Position numbers and translations under genes: made by a program. This document shows, one piece after another, positions 1 through 9,034 of a stretch of DNA of 64,000 bases. The DNA is from Hydrogenothermaceae bacterium (lineage in GTDB: Bacteria > Aquificota > Aquificia > Aquificales > Hydrogenothermaceae), in the NCBI GenBank assembly GCA_026418535.1, contig JAOABC010000004.1, forward strand, positions 62,001 to 126,000, given 5' to 3'. The stretch's first letter is position 1, and each line of letters starts with the position of its first letter. A model generated the notes under the pieces. The model made no database searches and had not been told where the DNA came from. It worked only from the letters and a program-made list of their open reading frames with translations.

Positions 1-653
1 TGGAGAAGGTATTCTTCTTAGATTTTATCAAAGGTTTGAAAACTACGATAAAGCATCTTTGGAAAAAGGTTATAACTACCGACTTCCCTTACGAGATGGT
101 GGTTCCTCCAGTTAGGTTCAGAGGTATCCATGGACTTAGGACTGTAGATGGAACTGAGAGTCCTGAGTTTGATGGTTGGGTGAAGAGACTGAAGATAAAG
201 CCTCCAGAGAAAGGAGAGACGAGATGTATAGCCTGTAAATTCTGTCAGGCTGCTTGTCCGGTTCCAGAACTATTCGATATACAATCTGAGAAACTGGATG
301 TTCCGGAAGACCACCCTCACTATGGGTTGAAGGTCCTAACTATGTTTAACATGGACCTATCTAAGTGTACTTTCTGTGGTCTTTGTACTCAAGCTTGTCC
401 TACAGACTGCATAATAATGACAGATATATACGACCTATCCTCCTACACAAGAAGAAACTGGGTTCTTAATAAGGAGATGCTGACCCAGATAGCCAACGAT
501 TTTACATCAAGAAGAAGGGATGAGAAGTTTGACCAACATTCTCAGTGGAAAGAGAGTCAAAGTATATGGCCAGATTACGATAAAACAAGGGAAAAGTTAT
601 GGGACTTCAACATGCCTAAACTTGGTCCTAACTACCAAGACCAGACAGTTTAA
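1..653 (+). CDS. nuoI: NADH-quinone oxidoreductase subunit I, start just off the left edge
   Basis: This is the peripheral-arm subunit of complex I that carries clusters N6a and N6b and passes electrons towards quinone. Two [4Fe-4S] motifs are visible, CIACKFCQAACP and CTFCGLCTQACP, the usual pair in NuoI. A TTG codon at 36 could be taken as the start, but the frame is open to the left edge and reads EKVFFLDFIKGLKTTIKHLW, a normal NuoI N-terminus. Bases 1-2 are TG followed by GAG, so an ATG whose A is the base before the window would give the correct start. The stop overlaps the next start by one base (TAATG), so the two genes are probably co-transcribed. The extended C-terminal tail rich in W, D and K follows the second cluster. 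Confidence 0.95.
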   Translation, partial: EKVFFLDFIKGLKTTIKHLWKKVITTDFPYEMVVPPVRFRGIHGLRTVDGTESPEFDGWVKRLKIKPPEKGETRCIACKFCQAACPVPELFDIQSEKLDVPEDHPHYGLKVLTMFNMDLSKCTFCGLCTQACPTDCIIMTDIYDLSSYTRRNWVLNKEMLTQIANDFTSRRRDEKFDQHSQWKESQSIWPDYDKTREKLWDFNMPKLGPNYQDQTV

Positions 654-1804
654 TGAAGTTATCTGGGAAAGATGAGTTAATCAGAGTCATCAAAAGTAAG
701 ATAGAAAAAGAAGGAGTTATCTCCTTTAGAGAGTTTATGGAGATAGCTCTTTACTATCCGGAGTATGGTTATTACACATCTGATAAAGACAAGATAGGAG
801 GGTTTGGTGACTATTTTACCGTCTCAGAACTTGACCCAATATTCGGACAGCTTCTTGCTAAACAGTTTATGGAGATCTATAGAGAGTACTTTTCTGGTGA
901 GGATTTTCAGGTCGTAGAGATAGGCTCTGGAAAAGGTTATCTACTCCAGGATGTAATCGGATCTATCAAAGAAAATTGGCCTGATATATTTGACAGGATA
1001 ACCTTCATCTCTGTTGAGAGATCACCCTATCACAGGAAGTTACAACAAAAGCTCTTACGAAATTTTAATAATCTTTTCTATTTAGAGGATGTTTCTGAAC
1101 TTCCTAAGGTCAGGGGTGTTATATACTCTAACGAACTTTTTGATGCTATTCCGACCTATATGGTGAGAGTAAGGGATGAAAAGGTTTACGAAGTTTATAT
1201 AACATTAAAGGATGGAGAAGAAGTAGTAGAAGAGGAAAGAGTTCCACCGGCGGATATACTCTCCTACCTTAAACACCTGGGTATAAGGCTTCCAGACGGT
1301 ATGACTACAGAGATAAACCTTGATGCTGTGAAGCTGTTGAAGGAGATAGGGCTAAAGTTAGAGAAAGGCTTTATCTTTACAGTAGATTATGGATATCCAT
1401 CTGCTGAGCTATACAAGCCTTACAGAAACAGAGGAACTCTAATCTGTTATCATAGACACAAGTACAACGAGAACTACTACGAGAATGTTGGGATTCAAGA
1501 TATAACTTCCCACGTGAACTTTTCAGCTCTCTCTCTCTACGGGGAGGAAGTGGGTTTAAAGACTCTTGCCTTTACAGATCAAGCTCACTTTCTGATAAAC
1601 CTTGGACTGGTAAATGAGCTGAGTAGTCTGTACGAGAAAGGAGACTATAGATCCTACGAGAGGGCTAATAGACTTAAGACTTTAGTCCTACCAAAAGGTA
1701 TGGGTGAGAAGTTTAAGATATTAGTTCAATTTAAAGGTATAGAGAATCCAAGGATCGAAGGACTGAAAGTCCTGCCACCTAAAACAGATAGATACAGACT
1801 CTAA
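653..1804 (+). CDS. midA: MidA/NDUFAF7-family SAM-dependent methyltransferase
   Basis: The protein belongs to the MidA (DUF185) family of class I methyltransferases. The glycine-rich SAM motif VVEIGSGKGYLL lies near residue 90, preceded by the family-typical GDYFTVSELDPIFGQLLAKQF block. In eukaryotes this family (NDUFAF7) methylates an arginine of the 49-kDa complex I subunit and is needed for assembly. Here the gene overlaps the stop of nuoI by one base, so a complex I maturation role is a reasonable inference, but the substrate in bacteria is not shown by the sequence. The length of 383 residues is normal for the family. Confidence 0.85.
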   Translation: MKLSGKDELIRVIKSKIEKEGVISFREFMEIALYYPEYGYYTSDKDKIGGFGDYFTVSELDPIFGQLLAKQFMEIYREYFSGEDFQVVEIGSGKGYLLQDVIGSIKENWPDIFDRITFISVERSPYHRKLQQKLLRNFNNLFYLEDVSELPKVRGVIYSNELFDAIPTYMVRVRDEKVYEVYITLKDGEEVVEEERVPPADILSYLKHLGIRLPDGMTTEINLDAVKLLKEIGLKLEKGFIFTVDYGYPSAELYKPYRNRGTLICYHRHKYNENYYENVGIQDITSHVNFSALSLYGEEVGLKTLAFTDQAHFLINLGLVNELSSLYEKGDYRSYERANRLKTLVLPKGMGEKFKILVQFKGIENPRIEGLKVLPPKTDRYRL

Positions 1805-1815
1805 GAGAGGTTAAA

Positions 1816-2184
1816 ATGGTATACAACTTTTTAGTGGCTTTTGTCTTCTTACTGGTAGCCACTTTCTCCTACTGGTACTCCTCAAAGCTCACCTTATACA
1901 AAGAGAGTTCCTTTTTAAAGTCCTTCTTTTTGGTCCTTGTATCCTATACACTGTCCGGACTCTTTAAGATAACAACTCAGAAGTTCTTAGGTATTTACTC
2001 TATACCTATGATGTTATTCGTACTGGTGATACTTCAGGTATTCCTGGCAGGCTACATATTTAGAGAGTCTTATAAGAAGAGTGTTCTTACCTCCCTCCTT
2101 GCCTTTGTAGTCACCATCATAATAGGTTTGCCTATCTTAGTCTTAAGTGGTATAGCTATAAGCTACAAGAATATTCCAAAATAG
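1816..2184 (+). CDS. small multi-pass membrane protein, unknown
   Basis: I do not recognise this 122-residue protein. It contains about four hydrophobic segments (near residues 3-20, 33-50, 62-82 and 90-112) separated by short basic loops, so it should be an inner-membrane protein. An AGAGAGG ribosome binding site lies a few bases before the ATG, and the gene follows the methyltransferase after 11 bases, probably as the last gene of the nuoI-midA transcript. It converges on the Tim44-like gene with a 10-base gap. Confidence 0.6.
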   Translation: MVYNFLVAFVFLLVATFSYWYSSKLTLYKESSFLKSFFLVLVSYTLSGLFKITTQKFLGIYSIPMMLFVLVILQVFLAGYIFRESYKKSVLTSLLAFVVTIIIGLPILVLSGIAISYKNIPK

Positions 2185-2194
2185 TCAGTTTCTT

Positions 2195-3061
2195 CTATTC
2201 CACCTGTTTTATATCGTCCAGTCTCCAGTCTAAGGACTTTCCTACAAAAGCCCAGTACTCTCTGAAAGTTGTAGGTTTATCTGGAGAACCTTCTACTATC
2301 TTTCCGGACCTGTCTACTGTGTAGTCTATCCCTTCAGCCTCTATCTCCACTATCACCACCTTTTTCTCTCTTTCTTCTTCCACGTGGACTATCTCTATGT
2401 TCTTTATAGATAATTCTTTTACTATGTTTTTTAAACCTTCTGACTGCATCTGTGTTAACTGGTCGTTTAGGTAGTTAAACATTCTATCTGTTGTAAAGTT
2501 CTTCACTTTTGAAAGGTTCCCCTCTGACCACGCTTTTTGAATATCAAGAAAGGCATTTTTAGCAAGGTTCAGTATCAGCTCTTGGTTTATACGCGGTAGT
2601 GTTGGTGAAGTTGCATAGCTCTCTTTTCCTTCAAACTGTAAATGACCTCCGGATACAGTTTGAGGTTGTGGTTCTTCTCTCTTTGACCTGAACATCTTGT
2701 ACATAAGAAAAACTATACCTGCAAGTAAGAGTATCTCAAGGAGTCCAGGCATACCTATGTGGAAACCGTGTCCAAGTAAGAGAGATAAAATAGCTCCAAA
2801 TATCATCCCACCTATTAGCCACTTGAAGATTGGATTTGACAGGAATAATGGCCTTTGGTTTAGAGTTGGAGGACTCTTTTGGTAAGATGGGGAAGAAGGC
2901 TGGTAAGAGGGGGTTTGGGAATTATCTGGCTTTTTGTAGTTGAACTCATGTGGTTTGTAATCTCTGAATCCGGAAGACTTACCTTTCCCAGCTCTTGCAA
3001 AACCATCCTGAGACATAGCCAAGATTACTAAAATAGATAAAAGTAGTTTTAAAACCCTCAT
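2195..3061 (-). CDS. Tim44-like domain membrane protein
   Basis: An N-terminal signal sequence is followed by a Gly/Ser/Lys patch, a Pro/Ser/Gln-rich linker (about residues 35-70), two membrane segments (about 80-100 and 105-122) and a C-terminal Tim44-like domain starting near residue 160. This is the usual order of bacterial Tim44-domain proteins, whose function is not established. The start codon overlaps the stop of the RND pump gene by four bases, so it is translated from the same transcript. Whether it helps the pump is unknown; translational coupling is the only link visible. Confidence 0.75.
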   Translation of the reverse strand: MRVLKLLLSILVILAMSQDGFARAGKGKSSGFRDYKPHEFNYKKPDNSQTPSYQPSSPSYQKSPPTLNQRPLFLSNPIFKWLIGGMIFGAILSLLLGHGFHIGMPGLLEILLLAGIVFLMYKMFRSKREEPQPQTVSGGHLQFEGKESYATSPTLPRINQELILNLAKNAFLDIQKAWSEGNLSKVKNFTTDRMFNYLNDQLTQMQSEGLKNIVKELSIKNIEIVHVEEEREKKVVIVEIEAEGIDYTVDRSGKIVEGSPDKPTTFREYWAFVGKSLDWRLDDIKQVE

Positions 3062-6000
3062 ATCTTCACCTCTATCTGTTTTGATTCTAAATTATACCCT
3101 ATAACTTTGTATACAATAGGGAGAACTATCAGAGTAAGTATAGTTGAGCTAAATATACCACCTATAACTACTACAGCTATGGGTTTTTGGACTTCTGAAC
3201 CAATGTCTGTTGTCAGAAGTATTGGTATTAAACCTAAAGATGAGGCTGTAGCAGTTATGAGTATAGGTCTCAGTCTGAGAGTTGTAGCTCTGTTTATCGC
3301 TTGATTAATATCCATACCTTCTTGTAGCAGTTGTCTTAAGTATGAGACTAAAACTACCCCGTTTAGTGTGGCTATCCCAAAAACAGCTATAAACCCTATA
3401 GCTGACGGGACAGAGAGGTTGAACCCGGATACGTAGAGAGCCAATATACCTCCCATTGTGGCAAAAGGTACATTCAGTATAACTATAAGGGCATCCTTTA
3501 GTGAACCGTAGTTTAAAAAGAGGAGTAAGAATATAAGTAGTATCACCACAGGTACTATCACAGATAGTCTCTTCATAGCCCTTTCTTGGTTCTCAAACTG
3601 TCCACCAAACTTTATGTAATATCCCTCTGGAAGCTTAATATTTTTTTCTATCTTCTCCTTTATCTCCTTAACAAACCCCCCTAGATCTCTACCCTCCAAG
3701 TTAGACTGAATAAGAGCAAACCTCTGCCCATTCTCGTGTCTTATCTTAGCAAAACCCTCTGAAACATTTATCTCTGCTACTTGGGAGAGAGTTAGCATGT
3801 ATCCCTTCTTTGTCTTGAAAGTGAGTTGTGATATCTTGTCTACACTGTCCAATATATCTTCCCTAAACCTTACAACTATAGGAAATGTTATAACTCCCTG
3901 CTTTATGTAACTCACATCTTCTGATGCGAAGTAACCTCTTATGACAGAGAGTATATCCTCTACTGTCAGATCATACCTAGATAGTATCTCTTTTTTTGGG
4001 GTTATTTTAAGTTGCAGTTTGCCACTTTGTGCTTCTGTTTCTACGTCCACCGCTCCTTTAGTATCCTTTATCAGATCCTCCACTCTGTAGGCTATCTCGT
4101 TTATCTTGTTAAGGTCATCTCCAAACACCTTTACAGCTACAGTTGATTTAACTCCGGATAGAAGCTCGTCTACCCTCATCTGGATTGGCTGTGTAAAACT
4201 AAAGTGGACTCCTGGTATATCTTTTAACTTCTCCCTTAGAGCATCTTCAAGTTCATACCTGGATTTTAAAATTTTCCACTCCTTGTAAGGTTTTAGTGTA
4301 ACAAAGGTTTCTATGTAGTAAACATCTTCTGGCTCTCCCTTCTCCGACCTTCCTATGGTTGAAAAGGCATTTTCAACCTGAGGAAAGGATTCAGCCATCT
4401 CTTCCACTAAAGACGCAACAGCCTTAGCTTGAGATAGGTTTACATTAGGGTCTAAGAAGCTCTTTATCAATACACTTCCCTCATCTAAAGTGGGAGCAAA
4501 CTCTGTCCCTATTCTGGATAATAAAAAAAGACTAAAGATAAACATAGAGAAGACAGCAACCAGAACTGACTTACTATGTTTTAGAGCAGATTTTAAGACC
4601 TTATGATAACATCTTACCAACATCCTTAGTAAGAAAGGCTCCTCTTCCGCATCTCTTTTCAGGAAGAAGTAAGATAGAACAGGCATGAATATAAAAGCAA
4701 CTAAAAGAGAAGATATCAAGGCAGAGATGATCGTAAGAGCTAGTGGCTTGAAATATTTCCCTTCTACAGATTCAAAACTAAAGATAGGTAAAAACACAAC
4801 GATGATTATCAGGATAGCGAAGAATACAGGTTTAAAGACTTCCTTCACAGACTTCTCTATAAGAGTCATCTTGTCTAAATTTTCCCTATGAGAAAGATGC
4901 CTGTGGATGTTCTCTATCACTACAACTGTTGCATCTGCGAATAGTCCTATTCCTATGGCTAACCCAGACAGGGACATAAGATTTCCACTTATGTTTACCT
5001 GCTTCATGAATATAAAAGTCATCAGTAGAGTAATTGGTATAGATAGGACAACTACAATGGCAGTCCTTATATTTCCAAGGTAAACGACTATTGCTATAGC
5101 TGCGAGGATTATCCCCTCTACAAAAGCCTTTTTAATAGTATTTATTGCTTTCTCTGTTAGATAGGACTGGTCATAGAGTATCTTGATTTCAACATCCTTT
5201 GGGAGGATCTTCCTTATATTTTCTATCTCCTCTTTTAAAGCAGATACTACTTCTTTGGTGTTTGTATTTATCCTTTTTAGAACGATGTTACCTTGGACTT
5301 CCTCTCCATTTAAGGTGAAGGCCCCTCTTCTATTTGGTATTTCCCCATCTTCTACAGTTCCTAAGTCAGATATTTTTATAAAATTTCCATCTATCACCTT
5401 AACAGGTGTTCTCTCTATGGCGGGAATGTCTGTATAGTATCCAATACCCCTGACAACCAGATCTCCTTCTGGAGTCTTTGAGTATCCTCCACCTGCTACA
5501 CCCCCGAAAGTTTTTAAAGCATCCATGATATCCCTGTAGTCTACATTGTAGAGCAACATCTTCCCAGGGTCTACTCTCACTATGAAAGCTCTATCAGGTC
5601 CCCATTGGGATATCTCCTCAACCCCTTCTACAGTTCTAATAAGTGGTCTTATCTTCCATTCCTGCAATGTCTTTAACTGTGTTAATGTTTGGTTCTTTGA
5701 AGTGAGTACATATATCAGGACATTTCCAAGTCCAGAGCTGTTTGGCCCCATTACTGGGTTATAATCCTGGGGCAGATACCCTTTAACGTCCAGTAATCTC
5801 TCCATAACAAGTCTTCTTGCGAAGTATACATCTGTTCCATCTTTGAAAAAGACAGATATGTAGGAGAGTCCTGGTAGTGAGATGCTCCGGACAAGCTCCA
5901 CATCCTTTATCCCAGACATGAAGGTCTCTATCTTCTTTGTAATTAAGCTTTCAACCTCTTCTGCAGACAGACCTGGACCTTGGGTGTATATGTTCACCTG

Positions 6001-6129
6001 AACAGGGGTAGGGTCCGGAAATGTGTCTATAGGTAGTGTTCTGTAAGAGTAGACTCCTATGGAGAGAATGGGAAGCAAAAAAAACAGGACAGCAAACCTG
6101 TGTTTAAGGAGTAGGGCAAAGATACTCAT
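3058..6129 (-). CDS. cusA: heavy-metal efflux RND permease, CusA/CzcA family
   Basis: This 1023-residue protein is a full-length inner-membrane proton-driven RND pump of the heavy-metal (HME) type. It starts with the typical N-terminal helix and IDTFPDPTPVQVNIYTQGPG, and contains the HME motif QMRVDELLSGVK and the transmembrane block around VVVIENIHRHL. In that helix one Asp (FADATVV) and the Glu of IEN are present, but the extra upstream Asp found in the divalent-metal pump CzcA is absent. That pattern resembles CusA, the Cu(I)/Ag(I) pump, so a monovalent substrate is favoured without proof. It abuts the adaptor gene upstream with no gap and overlaps the Tim44-like gene downstream. No outer-membrane channel gene is present nearby. 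Confidence 0.92.
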   Translation of the reverse strand: MSIFALLLKHRFAVLFFLLPILSIGVYSYRTLPIDTFPDPTPVQVNIYTQGPGLSAEEVESLITKKIETFMSGIKDVELVRSISLPGLSYISVFFKDGTDVYFARRLVMERLLDVKGYLPQDYNPVMGPNSSGLGNVLIYVLTSKNQTLTQLKTLQEWKIRPLIRTVEGVEEISQWGPDRAFIVRVDPGKMLLYNVDYRDIMDALKTFGGVAGGGYSKTPEGDLVVRGIGYYTDIPAIERTPVKVIDGNFIKISDLGTVEDGEIPNRRGAFTLNGEEVQGNIVLKRINTNTKEVVSALKEEIENIRKILPKDVEIKILYDQSYLTEKAINTIKKAFVEGIILAAIAIVVYLGNIRTAIVVVLSIPITLLMTFIFMKQVNISGNLMSLSGLAIGIGLFADATVVVIENIHRHLSHRENLDKMTLIEKSVKEVFKPVFFAILIIIVVFLPIFSFESVEGKYFKPLALTIISALISSLLVAFIFMPVLSYFFLKRDAEEEPFLLRMLVRCYHKVLKSALKHSKSVLVAVFSMFIFSLFLLSRIGTEFAPTLDEGSVLIKSFLDPNVNLSQAKAVASLVEEMAESFPQVENAFSTIGRSEKGEPEDVYYIETFVTLKPYKEWKILKSRYELEDALREKLKDIPGVHFSFTQPIQMRVDELLSGVKSTVAVKVFGDDLNKINEIAYRVEDLIKDTKGAVDVETEAQSGKLQLKITPKKEILSRYDLTVEDILSVIRGYFASEDVSYIKQGVITFPIVVRFREDILDSVDKISQLTFKTKKGYMLTLSQVAEINVSEGFAKIRHENGQRFALIQSNLEGRDLGGFVKEIKEKIEKNIKLPEGYYIKFGGQFENQERAMKRLSVIVPVVILLIFLLLFLNYGSLKDALIVILNVPFATMGGILALYVSGFNLSVPSAIGFIAVFGIATLNGVVLVSYLRQLLQEGMDINQAINRATTLRLRPILITATASSLGLIPILLTTDIGSEVQKPIAVVVIGGIFSSTILTLIVLPIVYKVIGYNLESKQIEVKI

Positions 6130-7173
6130 CTACTCACCACTGCCAAAAAACTGGGCTTTTAAGAAGATAACTCCCTCTGTTACTACTTCTTCTCCTTCAT
6201 TTATTCCAGACTTTACTTCTACACTATCCCCAAACTGGGATACACTTACCTGTCTAAGGGTTATACTGTTTCTTTCTTTTAAAAAGATATAACTCTTACC
6301 ATTCACACTTAGAATACTCTGCCTTGGTAGTACTATTCCCTCTCTGATTAATACAGGTATCTCAACATTTATAAACATGTTTGGTTTTATAACATTCCCA
6401 GGGTTCTTAACCTCTACTCTGACCATATTTCTTGAGGTTTTAGGGTCTATTTCGTGGTTTATTAGTGTTATAGTTCCTTCTATTCTTCTACCCTCCGGGT
6501 TTACCACGTAGACCTTACTTCCTACTTTCACCTTTTTTACATCTTCAAAAGGGACCATTACCTCTACCCAGAGTATCCGGTGGGAGTGGACTTTCATCAG
6601 ACTATCTCCAGTATTTACAGGCATACCTCTTATAACCTTTGACTCAGCTATGAAACCATCTACCTTAGACCTTAAGATGAGACTGTTTCCCTCTACTTCC
6701 CCGTATGACCTTAGAGCCTTCTGTAGTGCTTCTAACTCACCCTTTGCTTTTTCGTAATCTATTTTTGCACTGTAAAACCTACTGTAAGGAATGACCTCTT
6801 CTCTGTATAACATCTGCTCCCTTTCTAGAGTATCCAGAGCTGTCTTTAGTCTGACCTTTGCTATCTCTATGTTAGACTTTAAACTGGCTATCTGTGGAGA
6901 GTAAACCCTGATCAAGATATAGCCATTCTTTACACCGTCTCCTTGTTTTACATAAACATTTTCAACTATACCTTCCACTGGAGATGATACATCAAAACTG
7001 AGTATAGGGTTATCCAACACAGTTCCAGGATAGACTTTAACATCCTTAAAAGTCTTAACCTGGGCTTTTATGGTCTTTATATTCAGCTTTTTCTCTACAT
7101 CTGGGGAAAGGGTTATAGTTTTGGCTGTTGAAAGGTGGAACAAAATAAAGATAGGTACGAAAAACTTTAACAT
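6130..7173 (-). CDS. cusB: RND efflux periplasmic adaptor (membrane fusion protein), CusB-like
   Basis: The protein has a signal peptide, a barrel-sandwich half-motif (VSSPVEGIVENVYVKQGD), a short helical hairpin (about residues 105-155) and the second half-motif (LRSKVDGFIAESKVIRGM), followed by beta-barrel and membrane-proximal domains. This order identifies a membrane fusion protein that links the inner-membrane pump to an outer-membrane channel. Its stop is immediately followed by the pump start. No Met- or His-rich N-terminal metal-binding extension is seen. At 347 residues it is a little shorter than E. coli CusB. Confidence 0.88.
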   Translation of the reverse strand: MLKFFVPIFILFHLSTAKTITLSPDVEKKLNIKTIKAQVKTFKDVKVYPGTVLDNPILSFDVSSPVEGIVENVYVKQGDGVKNGYILIRVYSPQIASLKSNIEIAKVRLKTALDTLEREQMLYREEVIPYSRFYSAKIDYEKAKGELEALQKALRSYGEVEGNSLILRSKVDGFIAESKVIRGMPVNTGDSLMKVHSHRILWVEVMVPFEDVKKVKVGSKVYVVNPEGRRIEGTITLINHEIDPKTSRNMVRVEVKNPGNVIKPNMFINVEIPVLIREGIVLPRQSILSVNGKSYIFLKERNSITLRQVSVSQFGDSVEVKSGINEGEEVVTEGVIFLKAQFFGSGE

Positions 7174-7211
7174 ACTAAATCCCCTTTAGTATCTTTATTA
7201 GGACTTCTTGT

Positions 7212-7622
7212 CTACTTTATTAAGAGGACTTTTATGTACGTGTTGGTAACACCATAACTTATCTTTAGAACTATCATTTGCCCTTCTTTCGAGTAGGCGA
7301 GTATAGCATCTCTACCTATTACCACAGACTCTTTTTTCCATCCAGACTTTTCCATGTTAGTGTCGAAGAACTTCAACAGATCCTTTACAAAACCTTCTCC
7401 TTTGTAGAGTAGATAAGCTCGGTATACAGAACCTATTTCGTATATAAAAGACTCACTATCTACAAGCTGGAAGTTAGATGGTATGACAAAGCTATAATCC
7501 CCTCTTCTTTCTTGTTTTGCAACAAAAGTTAGTGGAGCATTTGGCTGTATTATTATCTCTTTGGTAGAGCAACCCACTAAAAGTGTAGTAGTTAAGATAG
7601 CCATACCTAAAATTCTCTTCAT
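7212..7622 (-). CDS. small lipoprotein, unknown function
   Basis: The N-terminus MKRILGMAILTTTLLVGC is a lipoprotein signal with lipobox LVGC, so the mature protein begins at Cys18 and should be membrane-anchored. The rest (about 118 residues) alternates beta-strand and helix and has no motif I recognise. It lies 38 bases upstream of the adaptor gene on the same strand and may be the first gene of the efflux operon. Confidence 0.7.
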   Translation of the reverse strand: MKRILGMAILTTTLLVGCSTKEIIIQPNAPLTFVAKQERRGDYSFVIPSNFQLVDSESFIYEIGSVYRAYLLYKGEGFVKDLLKFFDTNMEKSGWKKESVVIGRDAILAYSKEGQMIVLKISYGVTNTYIKVLLIK

Positions 7623-7717
7623 CTGATATCCCCATAGAAAAAGTTTATAAGAAATTATATCAGAATGAAATTAACTAATCTATTAACTAGCTTAAAGCAG
7701 TTATAAGGGATTTTCTT

Positions 7718-7723
7718 TATAAT
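7718..7723 (+). promoter_or_regulatory. candidate -10 box for sbtAB
   Basis: A TATAAT hexamer lies 33 bases before the sbtA start, in the divergent spacer between the lipoprotein gene and sbtA. No good -35 hexamer is found at 16-18 bases; TTAAAG at 7692-7697 is the nearest but is 20 bases away. An activator-dependent promoter is possible. Confidence 0.35.
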
Positions 7724-7756
7724 ATAATACTACCTAAAATATCTAGGAGGAATAAA

Positions 7757-8734
7757 ATGGCATTCGATTTAATGTTACAGAATATACTTAATCCCCCAAT
7801 ACTTTTCTTTATAGCAGGAATGCTTTCTGTCTTCTTCCGGACAGGTCTAGAAATACCACAACCACTTCCAAAGCTGTTCTCCCTCTATCTACTAATAGCT
7901 ATAGGTATACACGGTGGTTATGAACTTTCTAAGAGTGGTATCACTACAGATGTATTAACTGTTCTTGGACTTGCTATGCTACTGGCAACCTTAGTTCCTA
8001 TATATTCTTTCTTTATATTGAGGCTGAGGTTAGATATTTACAATACGGTGGCTATAGCTGCTACATACGGTTCTATAAGTGCGGTTACCTTTGTAACAGC
8101 AGGAGCTTTCCTAGAGTCCTTAGGGATAAAATTTGGAGGCTATATGGTGGCAGCTATGACCCTTATGGAGTCTCCGGCTATAATTATAGGTCTTATCATG
8201 TTAAATCTTTTTGCTAACACAAAGAACAACGGTTCTGGAGAAACAGACTGGAAAGAGATACTAAGAGAAGCGGTGTTCAATCCTTCTGTTTACCTGTTGA
8301 TGGTTTCTTTATTTATAGGATATATTACCGCAGAGAAAGGTTGGAAAGCTATGGAACCTCTATTCTGGACACTGTTTAAGGGTATGCTGGCTTTCTTCTT
8401 GTTGGATATGGGTATAATAGCTGCAAAGAGGATTGGTGATGTAAAAAAAGTAGGTATGTTTTTAGTAGGGTTTGGTGTGTTTATGCCTGTTTTAAATGCT
8501 CTTTTTTCTATAATCCTTGCTTCTATGTTTGGTCTATCAAAGGGGGATGCGTTTATGTTGGCAGTACTGGCAGCAAGTGCTTCTTATATAGCCGTTCCTG
8601 CTGCTATGAGATTATCAGTTCCGGAGGCAAACCCAAGTTTGTATATAACTATGGCTTTAGCTATCACATTTCCATTTAACATAACTTTTGGACTACCTTT
8701 ATACTATTCTATAGTAAACATGATTTGGGGGTGA
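7757..8734 (+). CDS. sbtA: SbtA-type sodium-dependent bicarbonate transporter
   Basis: The 325-residue protein is a ten-helix membrane protein of the SbtA (formerly DUF897) family. It shows the repeated halves typical of the family, with GMLSVFFRTGLEIPQPLPK in the first half and an Ala/Ser-rich unwound segment (VLAASASYIAVPAAMRLSVP) in the second. In cyanobacteria SbtA takes up bicarbonate with sodium at the plasma membrane. An AGGAGG site precedes the ATG. The next gene, six bases downstream, encodes a PII-like protein, the known regulator pair, which strengthens the call. In an autotroph it could feed bicarbonate to carboxylases; the window also holds a biotin-dependent carboxylase subunit at 60.3 kb. 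Confidence 0.9.
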   Translation: MAFDLMLQNILNPPILFFIAGMLSVFFRTGLEIPQPLPKLFSLYLLIAIGIHGGYELSKSGITTDVLTVLGLAMLLATLVPIYSFFILRLRLDIYNTVAIAATYGSISAVTFVTAGAFLESLGIKFGGYMVAAMTLMESPAIIIGLIMLNLFANTKNNGSGETDWKEILREAVFNPSVYLLMVSLFIGYITAEKGWKAMEPLFWTLFKGMLAFFLLDMGIIAAKRIGDVKKVGMFLVGFGVFMPVLNALFSIILASMFGLSKGDAFMLAVLAASASYIAVPAAMRLSVPEANPSLYITMALAITFPFNITFGLPLYYSIVNMIWG

Positions 8735-8740
8735 CGTATT

Positions 8741-9034
8741 ATGGTAGAAAAAAAGAAGATAGAGGTAGTGATAAGCAGTTTTCACCTAGATAATGTCCTA
8801 AAAATCTTTGATAAGCATGGTATAGACGGTTATACAGTCATAAAGGATGTTTTAGGAAAAGGGGAGAGGGGTCTGATGTCTGCAGATGAGCTGACAGATG
8901 CCTTTAAAAACAGTTATGTCTTCACTGTATGTGACGAAGAAGTGGCTATGAAGGTGGTTACGGACCTTAAACCTGTTTTAAAAAGATACGGAGGGATATG
9001 TATCATCTCAGATGTTATGTGGGTTCTACGCTAG
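8741..9034 (+). CDS. sbtB: PII-like regulator SbtB
   Basis: This 97-residue protein has the ferredoxin-like length and layout of a PII-like protein. The T-loop segment GYTVIKDVLGKGERG resembles the GYTV...GKGSR segment of cyanobacterial SbtB, which binds adenine nucleotides and controls SbtA. It lies six bases after sbtA and is surely co-transcribed. The protein ends at WVLR and lacks the C-terminal Cys-containing redox loop (CGPEGC type) found in many cyanobacterial SbtB proteins. Its 3' end overlaps the convergent gene by nine bases. Confidence 0.85.
   Translation: MVEKKKIEVVISSFHLDNVLKIFDKHGIDGYTVIKDVLGKGERGLMSADELTDAFKNSYVFTVCDEEVAMKVVTDLKPVLKRYGGICIISDVMWVLR

Noticed and set aside
36-38. 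TTG as the start of nuoI
   Set aside because: The frame continues to the left edge with a typical NuoI N-terminus, and bases 1-2 fit an ATG that begins one base before the window.
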